DNA of 64,000 nucleotides from Rahnella bonaserana. Its GTDB lineage: Bacteria > Pseudomonadota > Gammaproteobacteria > Enterobacterales > Enterobacteriaceae. A program made the position numbers and the translations under genes. Where the stretch lies: positions 1-64,000 of the forward strand of contig NZ_JAFMOW010000057.1 of NCBI RefSeq assembly GCF_019049675.1, read 5' to 3'. The notes beneath the pieces were generated by a model. It was given only the letters and a program-made list of their open reading frames with translations, made no database searches and had not been told where the DNA came from. Positions 8,732 to 17,748 of this stretch are shown piece by piece (position 1 is the stretch's first letter; every line of letters begins with the position of its first letter).

Positions 8732-9161
8732 TGCGGTGCCGGTGCTGCAAACCAGTCCCGACACCTTGCGGATGTTTGTTGATAACGGGCGTATCGTTTC
8801 CACGTTAGCCAGTTCGCTGTCGTTTGAATACCAGTATCAGGTCGAACTGTTGATCACCGACTTTACCCAGGACATCGATCTGATCGTGGTGCCCATTCTG
8901 GCCTGGCTGCGTGAGCATCAGCCGGACATCATGGCGACGCCTGAAAAACAGCAGAATGGGTACACATTTAAGGCCGATATGCTCAATGATGGGAGCTATG
9001 ACATCGCTATTCATTTGCAGCTCACCGAGCGCGTGATCGTCAAACAGATAGATGCCGGTCTGCACGTGGAGCATTTTCCAGAACCGCCAATGCCGGAGCC
9101 GGTGGAAAGACCGCGTGAACTTTACCTGCACGGCGAGTTAGTGAGCCAGTGGCATGAGTGA
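8694..9161 (+). CDS. R: Tail completion protein (P2 gpR family)
   Basis: Residues LRKALTDAVPVLQTSPD and MFVDNGRI match the start of P2 gpR and the end ELYLHGELVSQWHE matches its C terminus; length 155 is normal. gpR helps finish the tail so that it can join the head. The start is GTG with AGGAGGA seven bases upstream, inside lysC, so start codon choice depends on that strong ribosome site. It overlaps S by 8 bases. Confidence 0.95.
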   Translation: MLKPAQLRKALTDAVPVLQTSPDTLRMFVDNGRIVSTLASSLSFEYQYQVELLITDFTQDIDLIVVPILAWLREHQPDIMATPEKQQNGYTFKADMLNDGSYDIAIHLQLTERVIVKQIDAGLHVEHFPEPPMPEPVERPRELYLHGELVSQWHE

Positions 9162-9606
9162 ACTGTCAGCATTTGATACCCGCCTGGCGGGATTGATTGC
9201 CGCGCTGTCACCGCAAAGCCGGAAGGTGATGGCGGCGACCATTGCGAAGCGTCTGCGCAAACATCAGCAGCAGCGCATTAAGCAGCAAGTTACGCCGGAA
9301 GGGCAGCCCTTCACCCCGCGCCGTCCGCAGCCGTTGCGGGCAAAGAAAGGCCGCATTAAGCGGGAAATGTTCGCCAAACTGCGCACGGCAAAATACATGA
9401 AAGCCAAAGGCACCGCTGACGACGCCGTGGTGGAATTCACCGGCCAGGTTCAGCGCATGGCGAAGGTGCATCAGTACGGACTGCGGGATCGTCCATCAAT
9501 TAATGCGAAACAGATAATTTATTCTAGCCGGCCTCTTATTGGATTTGATATAAATGACCTAAAATTGATAGAAGAAAGCCTTATCCAAAAAATGATTGGT
9601 AGTTAA
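9154..9606 (+). CDS. S: Tail completion protein (P2 gpS family)
   Basis: The 150-residue protein follows P2 gpS: RLRKHQQQRI, RIKREMFAKLRTAKYMKAKGT and VEFTGQVQRMAKVHQYGLRDRP are family landmarks. It works with gpR at the tail-head interface. The base composition changes inside the gene: up to about 9495 it is GC-rich like its neighbours, while the last ~35 codons (IIYSSRPLIGFDINDLKLIE) use AT-rich codons yet still encode a recognisable gpS end. This looks like a recombination border with the cargo that follows 22 bases downstream. Confidence 0.93.
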   Translation: MSELSAFDTRLAGLIAALSPQSRKVMAATIAKRLRKHQQQRIKQQVTPEGQPFTPRRPQPLRAKKGRIKREMFAKLRTAKYMKAKGTADDAVVEFTGQVQRMAKVHQYGLRDRPSINAKQIIYSSRPLIGFDINDLKLIEESLIQKMIGS

Positions 9607-9628
9607 CTAATAGTTAAAGGGAGATACT

Positions 9629-11116
9629 ATGGAACTTGTAATAAAAGTACTACATTCGATAAAAGACTTACCTCAAAAAAGCACAAATACATTATATTTA
9701 ATCGAAGATAACTGGGACGATTGGGGGACATTTAACAGTAAGTATTATGCTATATTCTTCAACAGGAATAGTGTTCGAGTGGACTTGGGGTACCTTAAAA
9801 TAGGTTGTCCGGAAAACAAACTGATAAATAAAAGGCCAGACTTACCAGCAGAGTTTCTTACTCTGCCACCAGGTTATTACTCCCTTGGTCAAGGAGAGAA
9901 TTATTATTCAAATATCGTAAGCCTTACCGAGGTTGAGTCATCATTAATCTTAGATAAAATTAATGATGTTGTTTTTGATGAAAGTTTGTACTTACAACAC
10001 CAGGACGAGTTAGCAATGACTGACTCGTTGCAAAGGTATGTCTCAACCGCAACCATAAAAGGTCAATTCCATAATATATTACGAGGTAAAAACAGACTAA
10101 CGAGATTTTATTTTTCATATAAAAAAAACTCTGGGACAATTATAAACTTCGAAGTAAATCCTTATTCAACGCCACCTACCAACATGCATGTTATAATTGG
10201 TAGTAACGGAGTAGGCAAGACTACTATACTAAATGATATATGTGAGGTATTGACAAAAAGTAAAACTAACCACTCTGACATAACGATGGATACCCCTGGC
10301 ATTGCTAATGTGATAGCGATGTCATTTGGAACCTTTGAGAAGTTCAACCCAACATCTCTTGAAAAATTAAGCCAAAATTCAGTAACGTACTCTTATATAG
10401 GCTCAAAAAAAACAATCAAAATAAATGATAGGGAAATGGTCATAGGAAAGACAATAGATGATTTCTTTGATGAATTTGTTGATAGCCTAAAAGCTTGTAA
10501 TTATGAACCAAGAAAAAGTTTATTGAAGAGAAGTATTGAAAATTTAAAATTTGATCCAATACTCAACCAGCTTGGAATTGAAGAAATATTAAATAGTAAC
10601 GCTAACACACCAGAACTTAAAACACTTTTTTATTCATTAAGCTCAGGCCATAAAATAGTAATCCTAAGTATTACAAAACTTATTGAAGTTATCGAAGAAA
10701 AAACATTACTTTTAATTGATGAGCCAGAAACACATCTTCACCCTCCTTTATTATCTGCATTAATTAGATTGATTTCAGAGTTATTAAAAGAGTGTAATGG
10801 ATTAGCTATCATTGCAACCCACTCACCAGTGGTACTACAAGAAACCCCCAAGAGATGCGTCACAGTTTTATCTCGTTTCGGTGATAACTTAGAGGCATCT
10901 AGACCTGAGATCGAAACTTTTGGTGAAAATGTATCAGTGCTCACAAGATCCGTTTTTAACCTTGAATTATCTCGCACGGGGTATGTAAAGATTATTATGG
11001 AAAAAATAAAAGAAAACAAAAGCTTCAATAAAATTTACTCCGAGTTTAATGGTGAAGTAGGAGGAGAGGCTCTAGCCATTATAAGTGCCCTTAGTGATGA
11101 CGATGAGGGGTACTAA
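9629..11116 (+). CDS. ABC/OLD-type ATPase, probable PtuA-like subunit of an anti-phage system
   Basis: The 495-residue protein has a C-terminal ABC-type ATPase: Walker A GSNGVGKTT (residues 191-199), signature-like SLSSGHK (about 335-341), Walker B LLLIDEPETHLHPP with D364 and E365, and H-switch IATHSP (H398). Only about 140 residues separate Walker A from the signature, so there is no long SMC arm; this fits PtuA/OLD-like ATPases. Residues 1-185 are an N-terminal region I do not recognise. The gene is AT-rich, lies between tail genes S and V and is one base upstream of an HNH gene, the arrangement of Septu (PtuAB). PtuA is thought to sense infection and control the nuclease. Assignment rests on motifs and pairing. 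Confidence 0.8.
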   Translation: MELVIKVLHSIKDLPQKSTNTLYLIEDNWDDWGTFNSKYYAIFFNRNSVRVDLGYLKIGCPENKLINKRPDLPAEFLTLPPGYYSLGQGENYYSNIVSLTEVESSLILDKINDVVFDESLYLQHQDELAMTDSLQRYVSTATIKGQFHNILRGKNRLTRFYFSYKKNSGTIINFEVNPYSTPPTNMHVIIGSNGVGKTTILNDICEVLTKSKTNHSDITMDTPGIANVIAMSFGTFEKFNPTSLEKLSQNSVTYSYIGSKKTIKINDREMVIGKTIDDFFDEFVDSLKACNYEPRKSLLKRSIENLKFDPILNQLGIEEILNSNANTPELKTLFYSLSSGHKIVILSITKLIEVIEEKTLLLIDEPETHLHPPLLSALIRLISELLKECNGLAIIATHSPVVLQETPKRCVTVLSRFGDNLEASRPEIETFGENVSVLTRSVFNLELSRTGYVKIIMEKIKENKSFNKIYSEFNGEVGGEALAIISALSDDDEGY

Positions 11117-11117
11117 A

Positions 11118-11978
11118 ATGTACGAACTGAACCTTCCAAATGAAAACCCCTTATCTATATTTAATTGTTTAACCAGAAATCACCCACTAATGATGCAATT
11201 ATATAGCCAAGAAATGATAAACACTGTTAATTTTTTTGATGAAATTTATAGAATAAAAGGAAGCACAGCCTCATTATACACTCTACCAACATGTAAAATA
11301 ACCTTCCGTTCAACTACCACCAAAGATGAAATGGAAAAACTATATAATAACAGACTGGTTAAAAGCAAAGGTGGAAAAATAATTTACCAGTCCATCATGA
11401 ATTCAGCAATTAATAAGACTTGCCCGCTTTGTAGTTTAAGGCTAGTAAGCACATTAGATCATTACCTCCCCAAAGCGCATTATCCTCAATATGCAATTTC
11501 AAGAAAAAATTTATACCCTGCATGTATAGAGTGTAACAAATCAAAGTTAGATACCGTCAGTTCCAAGAAAGCAGAACAGACTTTTCACCCTTATTTCGAT
11601 ACACTAAGAGGCGTGAATTGGCTTTTAGCAACTTATCATTCTTCACCCACTCCAAAATTAGTTTTTTATATTAACAATGCTGTTACAAATAAATTTTATT
11701 TAAGAGATAGAATGGAGTTTCACTTTAAAAAACTGAGTCTTGGGGAACTTTATTCCACTTATGCTGCAAATGAACTAGCTAGCATAAAATATAACCTTCA
11801 ACTTATTTATGAAAAAAAAGGCTCTAATGGCATTAGAAGGTACTTGCATAAAGAATATATTTCAGCATCCGCAGTTAATAAAAACTCTTGGAAAACAGTT
11901 TTTTACCTAACGCTTTCCAACTCATCCGTATTTTGCTCTTCGGGATTCAATAATATCTCGGATATAAGATTCCCTTAA
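11118..11978 (+). CDS. HNH nuclease, probable PtuB-like partner of the ATPase
   Basis: The 286-residue protein carries a zinc-bound HNH/beta-beta-alpha nuclease core: C102-x2-C105, LDHYLPK with catalytic H115, N131, C136-x2-C139 and N140-x2-K143. The C-terminal half is helical and may contact the ATPase. The ATG is one base after the ATPase stop, with GAGGGG seven bases upstream, so the two are translationally coupled; a longer upstream start would overlap the ATPase. By analogy to PtuB it would cut nucleic acid when released by the ATPase. The last ~30 bases before V return to phage-like sequence with a candidate Ogr site. Confidence 0.82.
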   Translation: MYELNLPNENPLSIFNCLTRNHPLMMQLYSQEMINTVNFFDEIYRIKGSTASLYTLPTCKITFRSTTTKDEMEKLYNNRLVKSKGGKIIYQSIMNSAINKTCPLCSLRLVSTLDHYLPKAHYPQYAISRKNLYPACIECNKSKLDTVSSKKAEQTFHPYFDTLRGVNWLLATYHSSPTPKLVFYINNAVTNKFYLRDRMEFHFKKLSLGELYSTYAANELASIKYNLQLIYEKKGSNGIRRYLHKEYISASAVNKNSWKTVFYLTLSNSSVFCSSGFNNISDIRFP

Positions 11979-11984
11979 CGCTGC

Positions 11985-12005
11985 GTTGTGCCAACCGCCA
12001 TCAAC
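11985..12005 (+). promoter_or_regulatory. Candidate Ogr activator site for the V-G operon
   Basis: GTTGTGCCA followed by CAAC 12 bases from its start region repeats the pattern found before O and FI. It ends 46 bases before the V start, immediately after the HNH gene, so tail baseplate genes would keep their own late promoter regardless of the cargo upstream. Confidence 0.55.
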
Positions 12006-12051
12006 CCGCCTCAAATTGTATGCCGCCTGACAGGGCGGCATTCTTTTATGC

Positions 12052-12693
12052 ATGAATACATCCATCCCAAACAACGACATCCCGCGCCTGCTGCGCAATC
12101 TTATCCGCATTGGCACCGTTGCCGAGGTGGATTTAGAGACTGCCACCTGCCGCGTCAATACCGCCGGCAACGTCACCGACTGGCTGCATTGGCTGACCTC
12201 CCGCGCGGGTCGCTCCCGTTCCTGGTGGGCGCCGTCCATTGGGGAACAGGTTTTGCTGTTCTGCCTGGGCGGCGAGCTGGATACCGCCTTTGTGATGCCT
12301 GGTATTTTTTCAGATGACTATCCGGCACCGTCAGCGTCCGCCGATGCTGTACACGTCACCTTCCCTGACGGTGCGGTAATCGAATATGAACCCGAAACCG
12401 GCGCGCTGCTGGCAACCGGCATCAAATCCGCCACGGTAAACGCCTCGGACAATGTGTCTGTAACTGCCCCGCTGATCACCTGCACGGCGACAACCCGCAT
12501 CACGCTCGACACGCCGGAGGTGGTCTGCACTAACAAACTCACCACCGGCACTATCGAGATTAAGCAAGGCGGCAAGATGACAGGAAATCTGACCCACTCT
12601 GGCGGCAGCATCACATCAAACGGTGTGGTTGTGCATACCCATAAACACGGCGGCGTCCAGACGGGCGGCGGTCAGACGCAGGTGCCTTCATGA
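12052..12693 (+). CDS. V: Baseplate spike protein (P2 gpV family)
   Basis: The 213-residue protein is the P2 gpV membrane-piercing spike. It has an N-terminal OB-fold region (residues 15-90: VDLETATCRV, WWAPSIGEQVLLF) and a repetitive beta-helical shaft (90-190) rich in Thr, Val and Asn. The tip contains VVVHTHKHGGVQTGGG; the HTHKH motif binds iron in the P2 spike tip. It opens the baseplate/tail fibre operon and overlaps W by 4 bases (ATGA). Confidence 0.95.
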   Translation: MNTSIPNNDIPRLLRNLIRIGTVAEVDLETATCRVNTAGNVTDWLHWLTSRAGRSRSWWAPSIGEQVLLFCLGGELDTAFVMPGIFSDDYPAPSASADAVHVTFPDGAVIEYEPETGALLATGIKSATVNASDNVSVTAPLITCTATTRITLDTPEVVCTNKLTTGTIEIKQGGKMTGNLTHSGGSITSNGVVVHTHKHGGVQTGGGQTQVPS

Positions 12694-13040
12694 CTAACGC
12701 CAAATACATCGGCCTGGCTCGCGACACGGGGCATAGCGTCGAAGACCTGGCGCACATTCAGCAGTCAGTCAGCGACATTCTGCGCACGCCCGTCGGTTCC
12801 CGCGTCATGCGCCGTGACTATGGTTCATTGCTGTCAGAACTGACTGACCGCCCGCAGAACGCGGCGCTGCGCCTGCAAATCATGGCGGCGTGCTACAGCG
12901 CGATCCTCAAATGGGAGCCACGCGTCAGCCTGACCGGCATCACCTTTGAAACGACGTTCGACGGAAAAGGCGTGGTTGAACTCACCGGCACCCGCAAAGA
13001 CACGTCCGCCGCCATTTCCTTAACCTTACCCGTGAGCTAA
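12690..13040 (+). CDS. W: Baseplate assembly protein (P2 gpW family, gp25-like)
   Basis: The 116-residue protein belongs to the T4 gp25-like family that forms the inner baseplate wedge and nucleates the sheath. Landmarks are HIQQSVSDILRTPVGSRVMRRDYGS and LQIMAACYSAILKWEPRV, matching P2 gpW over its full length. The start overlaps the V stop, and J follows two bases after the stop. Confidence 0.95.
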   Translation: MTNAKYIGLARDTGHSVEDLAHIQQSVSDILRTPVGSRVMRRDYGSLLSELTDRPQNAALRLQIMAACYSAILKWEPRVSLTGITFETTFDGKGVVELTGTRKDTSAAISLTLPVS

Positions 13041-13042
13041 CC

Positions 13043-13951
13043 ATGGCAACTATCGACCTGAGCCAGTTACCCGCCCCCGACGTGGTGGAGGTGCTGGATT
13101 ACGAAATCCTTCTGGCTGAACGCAAAGCTACGCTGGTATCGCTTTATCCCGAAGACCAGCAGGCCGCTATTGCCCGCACGCTGACGCTGGAGTCTGAACC
13201 GATTGTGAAGCTGCTGGAGGAGAACGCTTACCGCGAAGTGATCCTGCGTCAACGGGTTAACGAGGCCGCGCAGGCGGTGATGCTGGCTTATGCCGCCGGT
13301 ACTGATCTCGACAATATCGCCGCCACGTTCAGCGTCGAACGCCTGACGATCACCCCTGCCGATACGGTCAGCGTGCCCGCCGTGGCGGCGGTGATGGAAA
13401 GCGATGCTGATTTGCGTATCCGTGCGCAGCAGGCTTTTGAAGGGCTGAGCGTGGCCGGTCCGGCCGGCTCCTATGAGTATCACGGGCGCTCGGCTGACGG
13501 GCGGGTGGCGGATATTTCAGTGGTCAGCCCGTCGCCTGCCTGCGTGACGATTTCCGTGCTGGCACAGACCGGCAACGGCACCGCCCCCGCCGACCTGCTG
13601 GCGGTGGTTCAGGCCGCGCTCAACGATGAGAACGTGCGCCCCGTGGCTGACCGCGTGACAGTCCAGTCGGCTACGGTGGTGAATTACACCATCGACGCCG
13701 TGCTGTATCTGTTCCCTGGTCCGGAAGCCGAACCTATCCGCGAAGCCGCCGAGGCAAAACTGATTGCTTACACCACGGCACAACATCGCTTAGGCCGCGA
13801 CATCCGCCTGTCCGCCATTTATGCCGCGCTGCACGTTGAAGGCGTGCAGCGGGTGGAGCTGAAAAGCCCCGCTGCTGACATCGAGCTGGATAAAACGCAG
13901 GCGTCATTCTGCACCGCGTACACCCTTAAAGTGGGCGGTTACGATGAGTGA
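13043..13951 (+). CDS. J: Baseplate assembly protein (P2 gpJ family)
   Basis: The 302-residue protein is a P2 gpJ/baseplate J-like wedge protein. It starts MATIDLSQLPAPDVVEVLDYE, has the conserved TLESEPIVKLLEENAYRE near residues 50-70 and YAAGTDLDNIAA near 91-102, and ends in VQRVELKSPAADIELD. It connects the central baseplate to the tail fibres. It overlaps I by 8 bases. Confidence 0.95.
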   Translation: MATIDLSQLPAPDVVEVLDYEILLAERKATLVSLYPEDQQAAIARTLTLESEPIVKLLEENAYREVILRQRVNEAAQAVMLAYAAGTDLDNIAATFSVERLTITPADTVSVPAVAAVMESDADLRIRAQQAFEGLSVAGPAGSYEYHGRSADGRVADISVVSPSPACVTISVLAQTGNGTAPADLLAVVQAALNDENVRPVADRVTVQSATVVNYTIDAVLYLFPGPEAEPIREAAEAKLIAYTTAQHRLGRDIRLSAIYAALHVEGVQRVELKSPAADIELDKTQASFCTAYTLKVGGYDE

Positions 13952-14471
13952 TCGCCTGCTGCCCGCCGGTTCCTCCGCGCTGGAAGTCGCCGCCGCCGAT
14001 GCCTGCGCTGCGCTTGAAAACGTACCGGTGCCACTGCGGCAGCTTTGGGATCCGCTGACCTGTCCGGCGAAGTTTTTGCCGTACCTGGCGTGGGCGCTGT
14101 CGGTTGACCGCTGGGATGAAAACTGGCCGCTCTATACCAAGCGCCGCGTCATTCAGTCAGCGTGGTTCATTCACTGCCACAAGGGAACCCTCGGTGCTAT
14201 CCGGCGCGTGGTGGAGCCGCTCGGCTACCTGATTAACGTGACCGAGTGGTGGGAAACGAATGACGAACCAGGGACGTTTCGCCTGGACATCGGCGTGCTG
14301 GAAACCGGCATCACTGAAGAAATGTATTTAGAGATGGAGCGGCTGATAGCCGATGCCAAACCCGCAAGCCGCCACCTGATCGGGCTGACCATCACCCAGG
14401 ACATCAAAGGCGATGTTTACATCGGCGCGGCGCAATACCTTGGCGAACTGCTGACCGTTTACCCCGCATAA
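13944..14471 (+). CDS. I: Tail/baseplate protein (P2 gpI family)
   Basis: The 175-residue protein matches P2 gpI: LPAGSSALEVAAADACA at the start, LPYLAWALSVDRWDENWP in the middle and GLTITQDI near the end. P2 gpI joins the baseplate wedge and tail fibre attachment. A GAGG-type ribosome site lies inside J. H begins 9 bases after its stop. Confidence 0.95.
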   Translation: MSDRLLPAGSSALEVAAADACAALENVPVPLRQLWDPLTCPAKFLPYLAWALSVDRWDENWPLYTKRRVIQSAWFIHCHKGTLGAIRRVVEPLGYLINVTEWWETNDEPGTFRLDIGVLETGITEEMYLEMERLIADAKPASRHLIGLTITQDIKGDVYIGAAQYLGELLTVYPA

Positions 14472-14480
14472 GAGGACGAT

Positions 14481-17234
14481 ATGAGCACATTTAAATCCGT
14501 TGTCACCACGCTCGGGCAGTCGCGCATTGCGGCAGCCATTGCGGCGGGGACTGACATCAACATTACGCAGCTTGCCGTCGGTGACGGCAACGGCAAGGCG
14601 ACCACGCCCGTCGCCACGCAGACCAGGCTCGTTAAAGAGGTGTACCGCACGCCGCTCAATTCCTTAAAGCTGGATCCGACTCACGGCAACTGGGTGATTG
14701 CTGAGGCGGTTCTCTCCGCCAGTGTCGGCGGCTTCTGGATGCGCGAAATGGGGCTGTTTGCTGACGACGGCGCGCTGATTGCCGTCTGCAATATGGCGGA
14801 CACGTACAAGCCGACCCTGGCGGAAGGTTCTGGCCGCACGCAGACGCTGCGGATGGTGATTGCCGTCAGTAACACCGAGGCTATCAGCCTGCTGATCGAC
14901 GACTCGGTGATTATGGCGACTGAGCAGTATGTGAATGACCTGCTGGCGGCGCATGAAAAATCCCGTAACCATCCCGACGGTACGCTGACGGCAAAAGGTT
15001 TTGTGCAGCTTAACAGCTCGGTCAGCAGTACCAGCGAAACGCTGGCGGCGACGCCAAAGGCGGTAAAGACCGCCAATGACAATGCCAACACCCGCGTCCC
15101 TTCCACCCGCAAAGTAAATAACAAAGCGCTGAGTGCTGATATCACTTTGTCGGCGGCGGACGTCGGCGCGGTCAGTAATATTCTGGTGAACGTCGATAAC
15201 GCCACGGTGAAGAAAATTTACGACCCGTCGATTGTTGCGCTGACCGGCGGTGTCACCCTGGCGGGATTCTTTGATGACCACCCTTTGGGCGCGACCTTCC
15301 AGGCGGCGGATACGCTGATGACCTATCGCCGGTGGTATAACGCAGGCGCGACGCTGACCCAGTATCTGCACTGCACAAGCGGCACTATTTACGTGCGCGT
15401 GGGTGCGGTCAGCACGACAGACCCGACGGGCTGGCAATGGCGCGTGACGGACGGTGTGCTGCCGTTTGGATGGCGCAAAATTTACGACACCGCCAACCCG
15501 CCGACGGCTTCTGAGGTGGGCGCGCTCCCTGTCGCATCCGCTATTCTCGGCACGTCCAATATCAATACGTTTAACCTGGCGAAAATTGGTGTTTACGTAC
15601 AAAGGACGGGCGCAAATGCCACGGTAGCAAATGGCTATCCGGAAGGTTCCCGTGCGGCGGGTGTGCTGGAGGTCATCCCCGCTTCCTGGGTTGATGGAGT
15701 GTTACAACGGTACACGGTGCAAGATACCGGCATGGTGTGGACGCGCGCGCTGAGTGCGTCCTGGAATGGCAAAGATGGACCATGGCGCGACTGGGTGCAG
15801 GTCAGCGCCGTCAATTCCATTAACGTCCCCACGTCTATTCTGACCGGCACGGATATTAATACGTTGGGTTTTGCCAGCGGTAATTCAGGCACGGCGATTT
15901 ACTCGCAGCCTAAAAACGTCAATGCGACGGCTGCGCTGCATTACCCTCAAAGCATCGCGGGAACGTTGTACGTGACGCCGAGCGCCTACGGCTGTCAGCA
16001 GATGTATGTCACGTTCACCGGCAATATCTGGAATCGTGGATTGTCCGGTGACTGGAACGGTGTAGATGGTCCATGGAAGGAATGGGTGCCGACCTACAGC
16101 GCGAACAACAAACCCACTGCTGCCGATGTAGGCGCATGGACAGCAGCGCAAAGTGCCGCCAGTGAAAAGGCGCTGTCTGATGAAATTGCAACGGCCTTTA
16201 AAATCCGCACGAACTTAACCGCAGCCGATACCCCGAACACCCTGCGCGGCAGCGGCATGTTCGGGCATTACGGCGTGCCAGGCGTTGCTGCGGCGACCAC
16301 GGACAAAGGCTATCCGATGAACGGGTTTGTCGGCGTGATTTTCGTGACCTGGGGACCGAATGCGACGCAGCAAATTGCCTTTAACAGTAACGGGCGGCAG
16401 TTCACCCGCTACGCGACCGGAGCGTGGAACGGCGTTGATGGTCCATGGTCTGCCTGGAATGAAATGTACGGTCAGGCAAACAAGCCGACAGCTGGTGACG
16501 TTGGTGCGTTGCCATCGGGTGGCACAGCCGTCGCGGCGACGAAACTCGCCACCGCACGCAAGATTGCCGGTGTGGCGTTTGACGGCACCAAAGACATTTC
16601 GCTGAATGCGGACAACGTTGGGGCTTTTCCCCGCGTTGGTGGTGATGTGAATGGGCGTGTAACGGCTAACTATTTACGCGGTATCAGCTCCGCCAATCCT
16701 GGTGAAGGCCAGGGAACCTATGTCGGGTGGAATGAGAGCGGCGGACAGGGAGAATCCAACTTTATTAACAACAAGGGCGGCGGCGTGGGTGGATTTGTTT
16801 TCCGCATCGTCAACCAGGCGAATTCAGCACAAACAGGATACGTCAGAATTTCCGGCACCGGCGACATTAGCGCGCAGGGTAACTTTTACACTGACGGTGG
16901 CGGGATTTATGAGATGGGGCAGCGCGTTTTCAGTCCCAATAACCGGCAGCCGGTCAATGCCAATACCGCCAACCTCGGCGGCGGCTGGTGGCGATGCGGT
17001 GATACCGGAATGATCAAGCAGTGGGGCGTCGTTAATAAAGGGAGTCGCGGCTGGTCTACGGTGAATTTCCCCATTCCCTTCCCGAATACCTGCGTCAACG
17101 TCCAGGTCACTGTCCTCAACGGCGGGAACGGCACCTTTAATGATAACTACGGCACGGCACAGATTATTAATAACATCGGTTTCACCTGCGGTCAGGACAG
17201 CGGCGGCAGTTACTGGGAAGCCACCGGCTGGTAA
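14481..17234 (+). CDS. H: Tail fibre protein with repeated shaft modules (P2 gpH family)
   Basis: At 917 residues this is longer than P2 gpH (669). Residues 1-160 are the conserved attachment domain (KSVVTTLGQSRIAAAIA, FWMREMGLFADDG). The shaft has at least three related modules ending WNGKDGPW (about residue 430), WNGVDGPW (about 527) and WNGVDGPW (about 650), two of them followed by NKPTA.DVGA linkers. The last ~90 residues (GGWWRCGDTGMIKQWG through YWEATGW) form a receptor-binding tip with several cysteines. It decides host range; the chaperone G follows 9 bases downstream. Confidence 0.93.
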   Translation: MSTFKSVVTTLGQSRIAAAIAAGTDINITQLAVGDGNGKATTPVATQTRLVKEVYRTPLNSLKLDPTHGNWVIAEAVLSASVGGFWMREMGLFADDGALIAVCNMADTYKPTLAEGSGRTQTLRMVIAVSNTEAISLLIDDSVIMATEQYVNDLLAAHEKSRNHPDGTLTAKGFVQLNSSVSSTSETLAATPKAVKTANDNANTRVPSTRKVNNKALSADITLSAADVGAVSNILVNVDNATVKKIYDPSIVALTGGVTLAGFFDDHPLGATFQAADTLMTYRRWYNAGATLTQYLHCTSGTIYVRVGAVSTTDPTGWQWRVTDGVLPFGWRKIYDTANPPTASEVGALPVASAILGTSNINTFNLAKIGVYVQRTGANATVANGYPEGSRAAGVLEVIPASWVDGVLQRYTVQDTGMVWTRALSASWNGKDGPWRDWVQVSAVNSINVPTSILTGTDINTLGFASGNSGTAIYSQPKNVNATAALHYPQSIAGTLYVTPSAYGCQQMYVTFTGNIWNRGLSGDWNGVDGPWKEWVPTYSANNKPTAADVGAWTAAQSAASEKALSDEIATAFKIRTNLTAADTPNTLRGSGMFGHYGVPGVAAATTDKGYPMNGFVGVIFVTWGPNATQQIAFNSNGRQFTRYATGAWNGVDGPWSAWNEMYGQANKPTAGDVGALPSGGTAVAATKLATARKIAGVAFDGTKDISLNADNVGAFPRVGGDVNGRVTANYLRGISSANPGEGQGTYVGWNESGGQGESNFINNKGGGVGGFVFRIVNQANSAQTGYVRISGTGDISAQGNFYTDGGGIYEMGQRVFSPNNRQPVNANTANLGGGWWRCGDTGMIKQWGVVNKGSRGWSTVNFPIPFPNTCVNVQVTVLNGGNGTFNDNYGTAQIINNIGFTCGQDSGGSYWEATGW

Positions 17235-17243
17235 GGGGATAAA

Positions 17244-17699
17244 ATGAGCAACTATTACAGCGCAATCACGTCAAGTCTTTATGTATACAGCCCGCTCACA
17301 AACGGCTTTTATCCGCGTGAACTGCGGGAAGTTTACGACGACGCAGGGAGCTGGCCTGATGATGGCATTGCGGTAAGTGACGTCGTTTACCGTGAATATC
17401 AAACCCTTCCCCCGCCGGAAGGGAAAGTGCGGGTTGCGGGCAACGACGGGCTGCCAGCCTGGGCAGATATCCCCGCCCCGTCCGTGGCGGAACTGAAAGC
17501 CGAGGCAACCGCCACACTGTCAGCCCTGATGGCAAAGGCAAACGCGGCTATCGCGCCTTTGCAGGATGCCGTCGATATTGACGACGCGACGGAGGCGGAA
17601 CGGGCAAGCCTGACCGCCTGGAAAAAATACCGCATTGCCCTGAACCGGCTGGATTTCTCAGCAGCGCCGGATATTGCCTGGCCTGCTTATCCTTTTTAA
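17244..17699 (+). CDS. G: Tail fibre assembly chaperone (P2 gpG / Tfa family)
   Basis: The 151-residue protein is of the caudoviral Tfa/gpG family, with YYSAITSSLYVYSPLTNGFYP near the start and the conserved helical C-terminal half (WKKYRIALNRLD). Such proteins assist trimerisation of the fibre encoded upstream and are usually matched to it. GGGGAT before the ATG serves as ribosome site. A cargo gene follows before FI. Confidence 0.93.
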   Translation: MSNYYSAITSSLYVYSPLTNGFYPRELREVYDDAGSWPDDGIAVSDVVYREYQTLPPPEGKVRVAGNDGLPAWADIPAPSVAELKAEATATLSALMAKANAAIAPLQDAVDIDDATEAERASLTAWKKYRIALNRLDFSAAPDIAWPAYPF

Positions 17700-17748
17700 T
17701 CATGCTCCGATTAATTATGAGGAGTTAACTCATAAAAGGAGGGATTAA

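Noticed and set aside
9629-11978. Retron with PtuAB effectors
   Set aside because: No reverse transcriptase gene or msr/msd-like inverted repeats lie next to the pair.
14664-15602. 312-codon frame opposite the tail fibre gene H
   Set aside because: Shadow of H with composition rich in Arg and His and no family resemblance.
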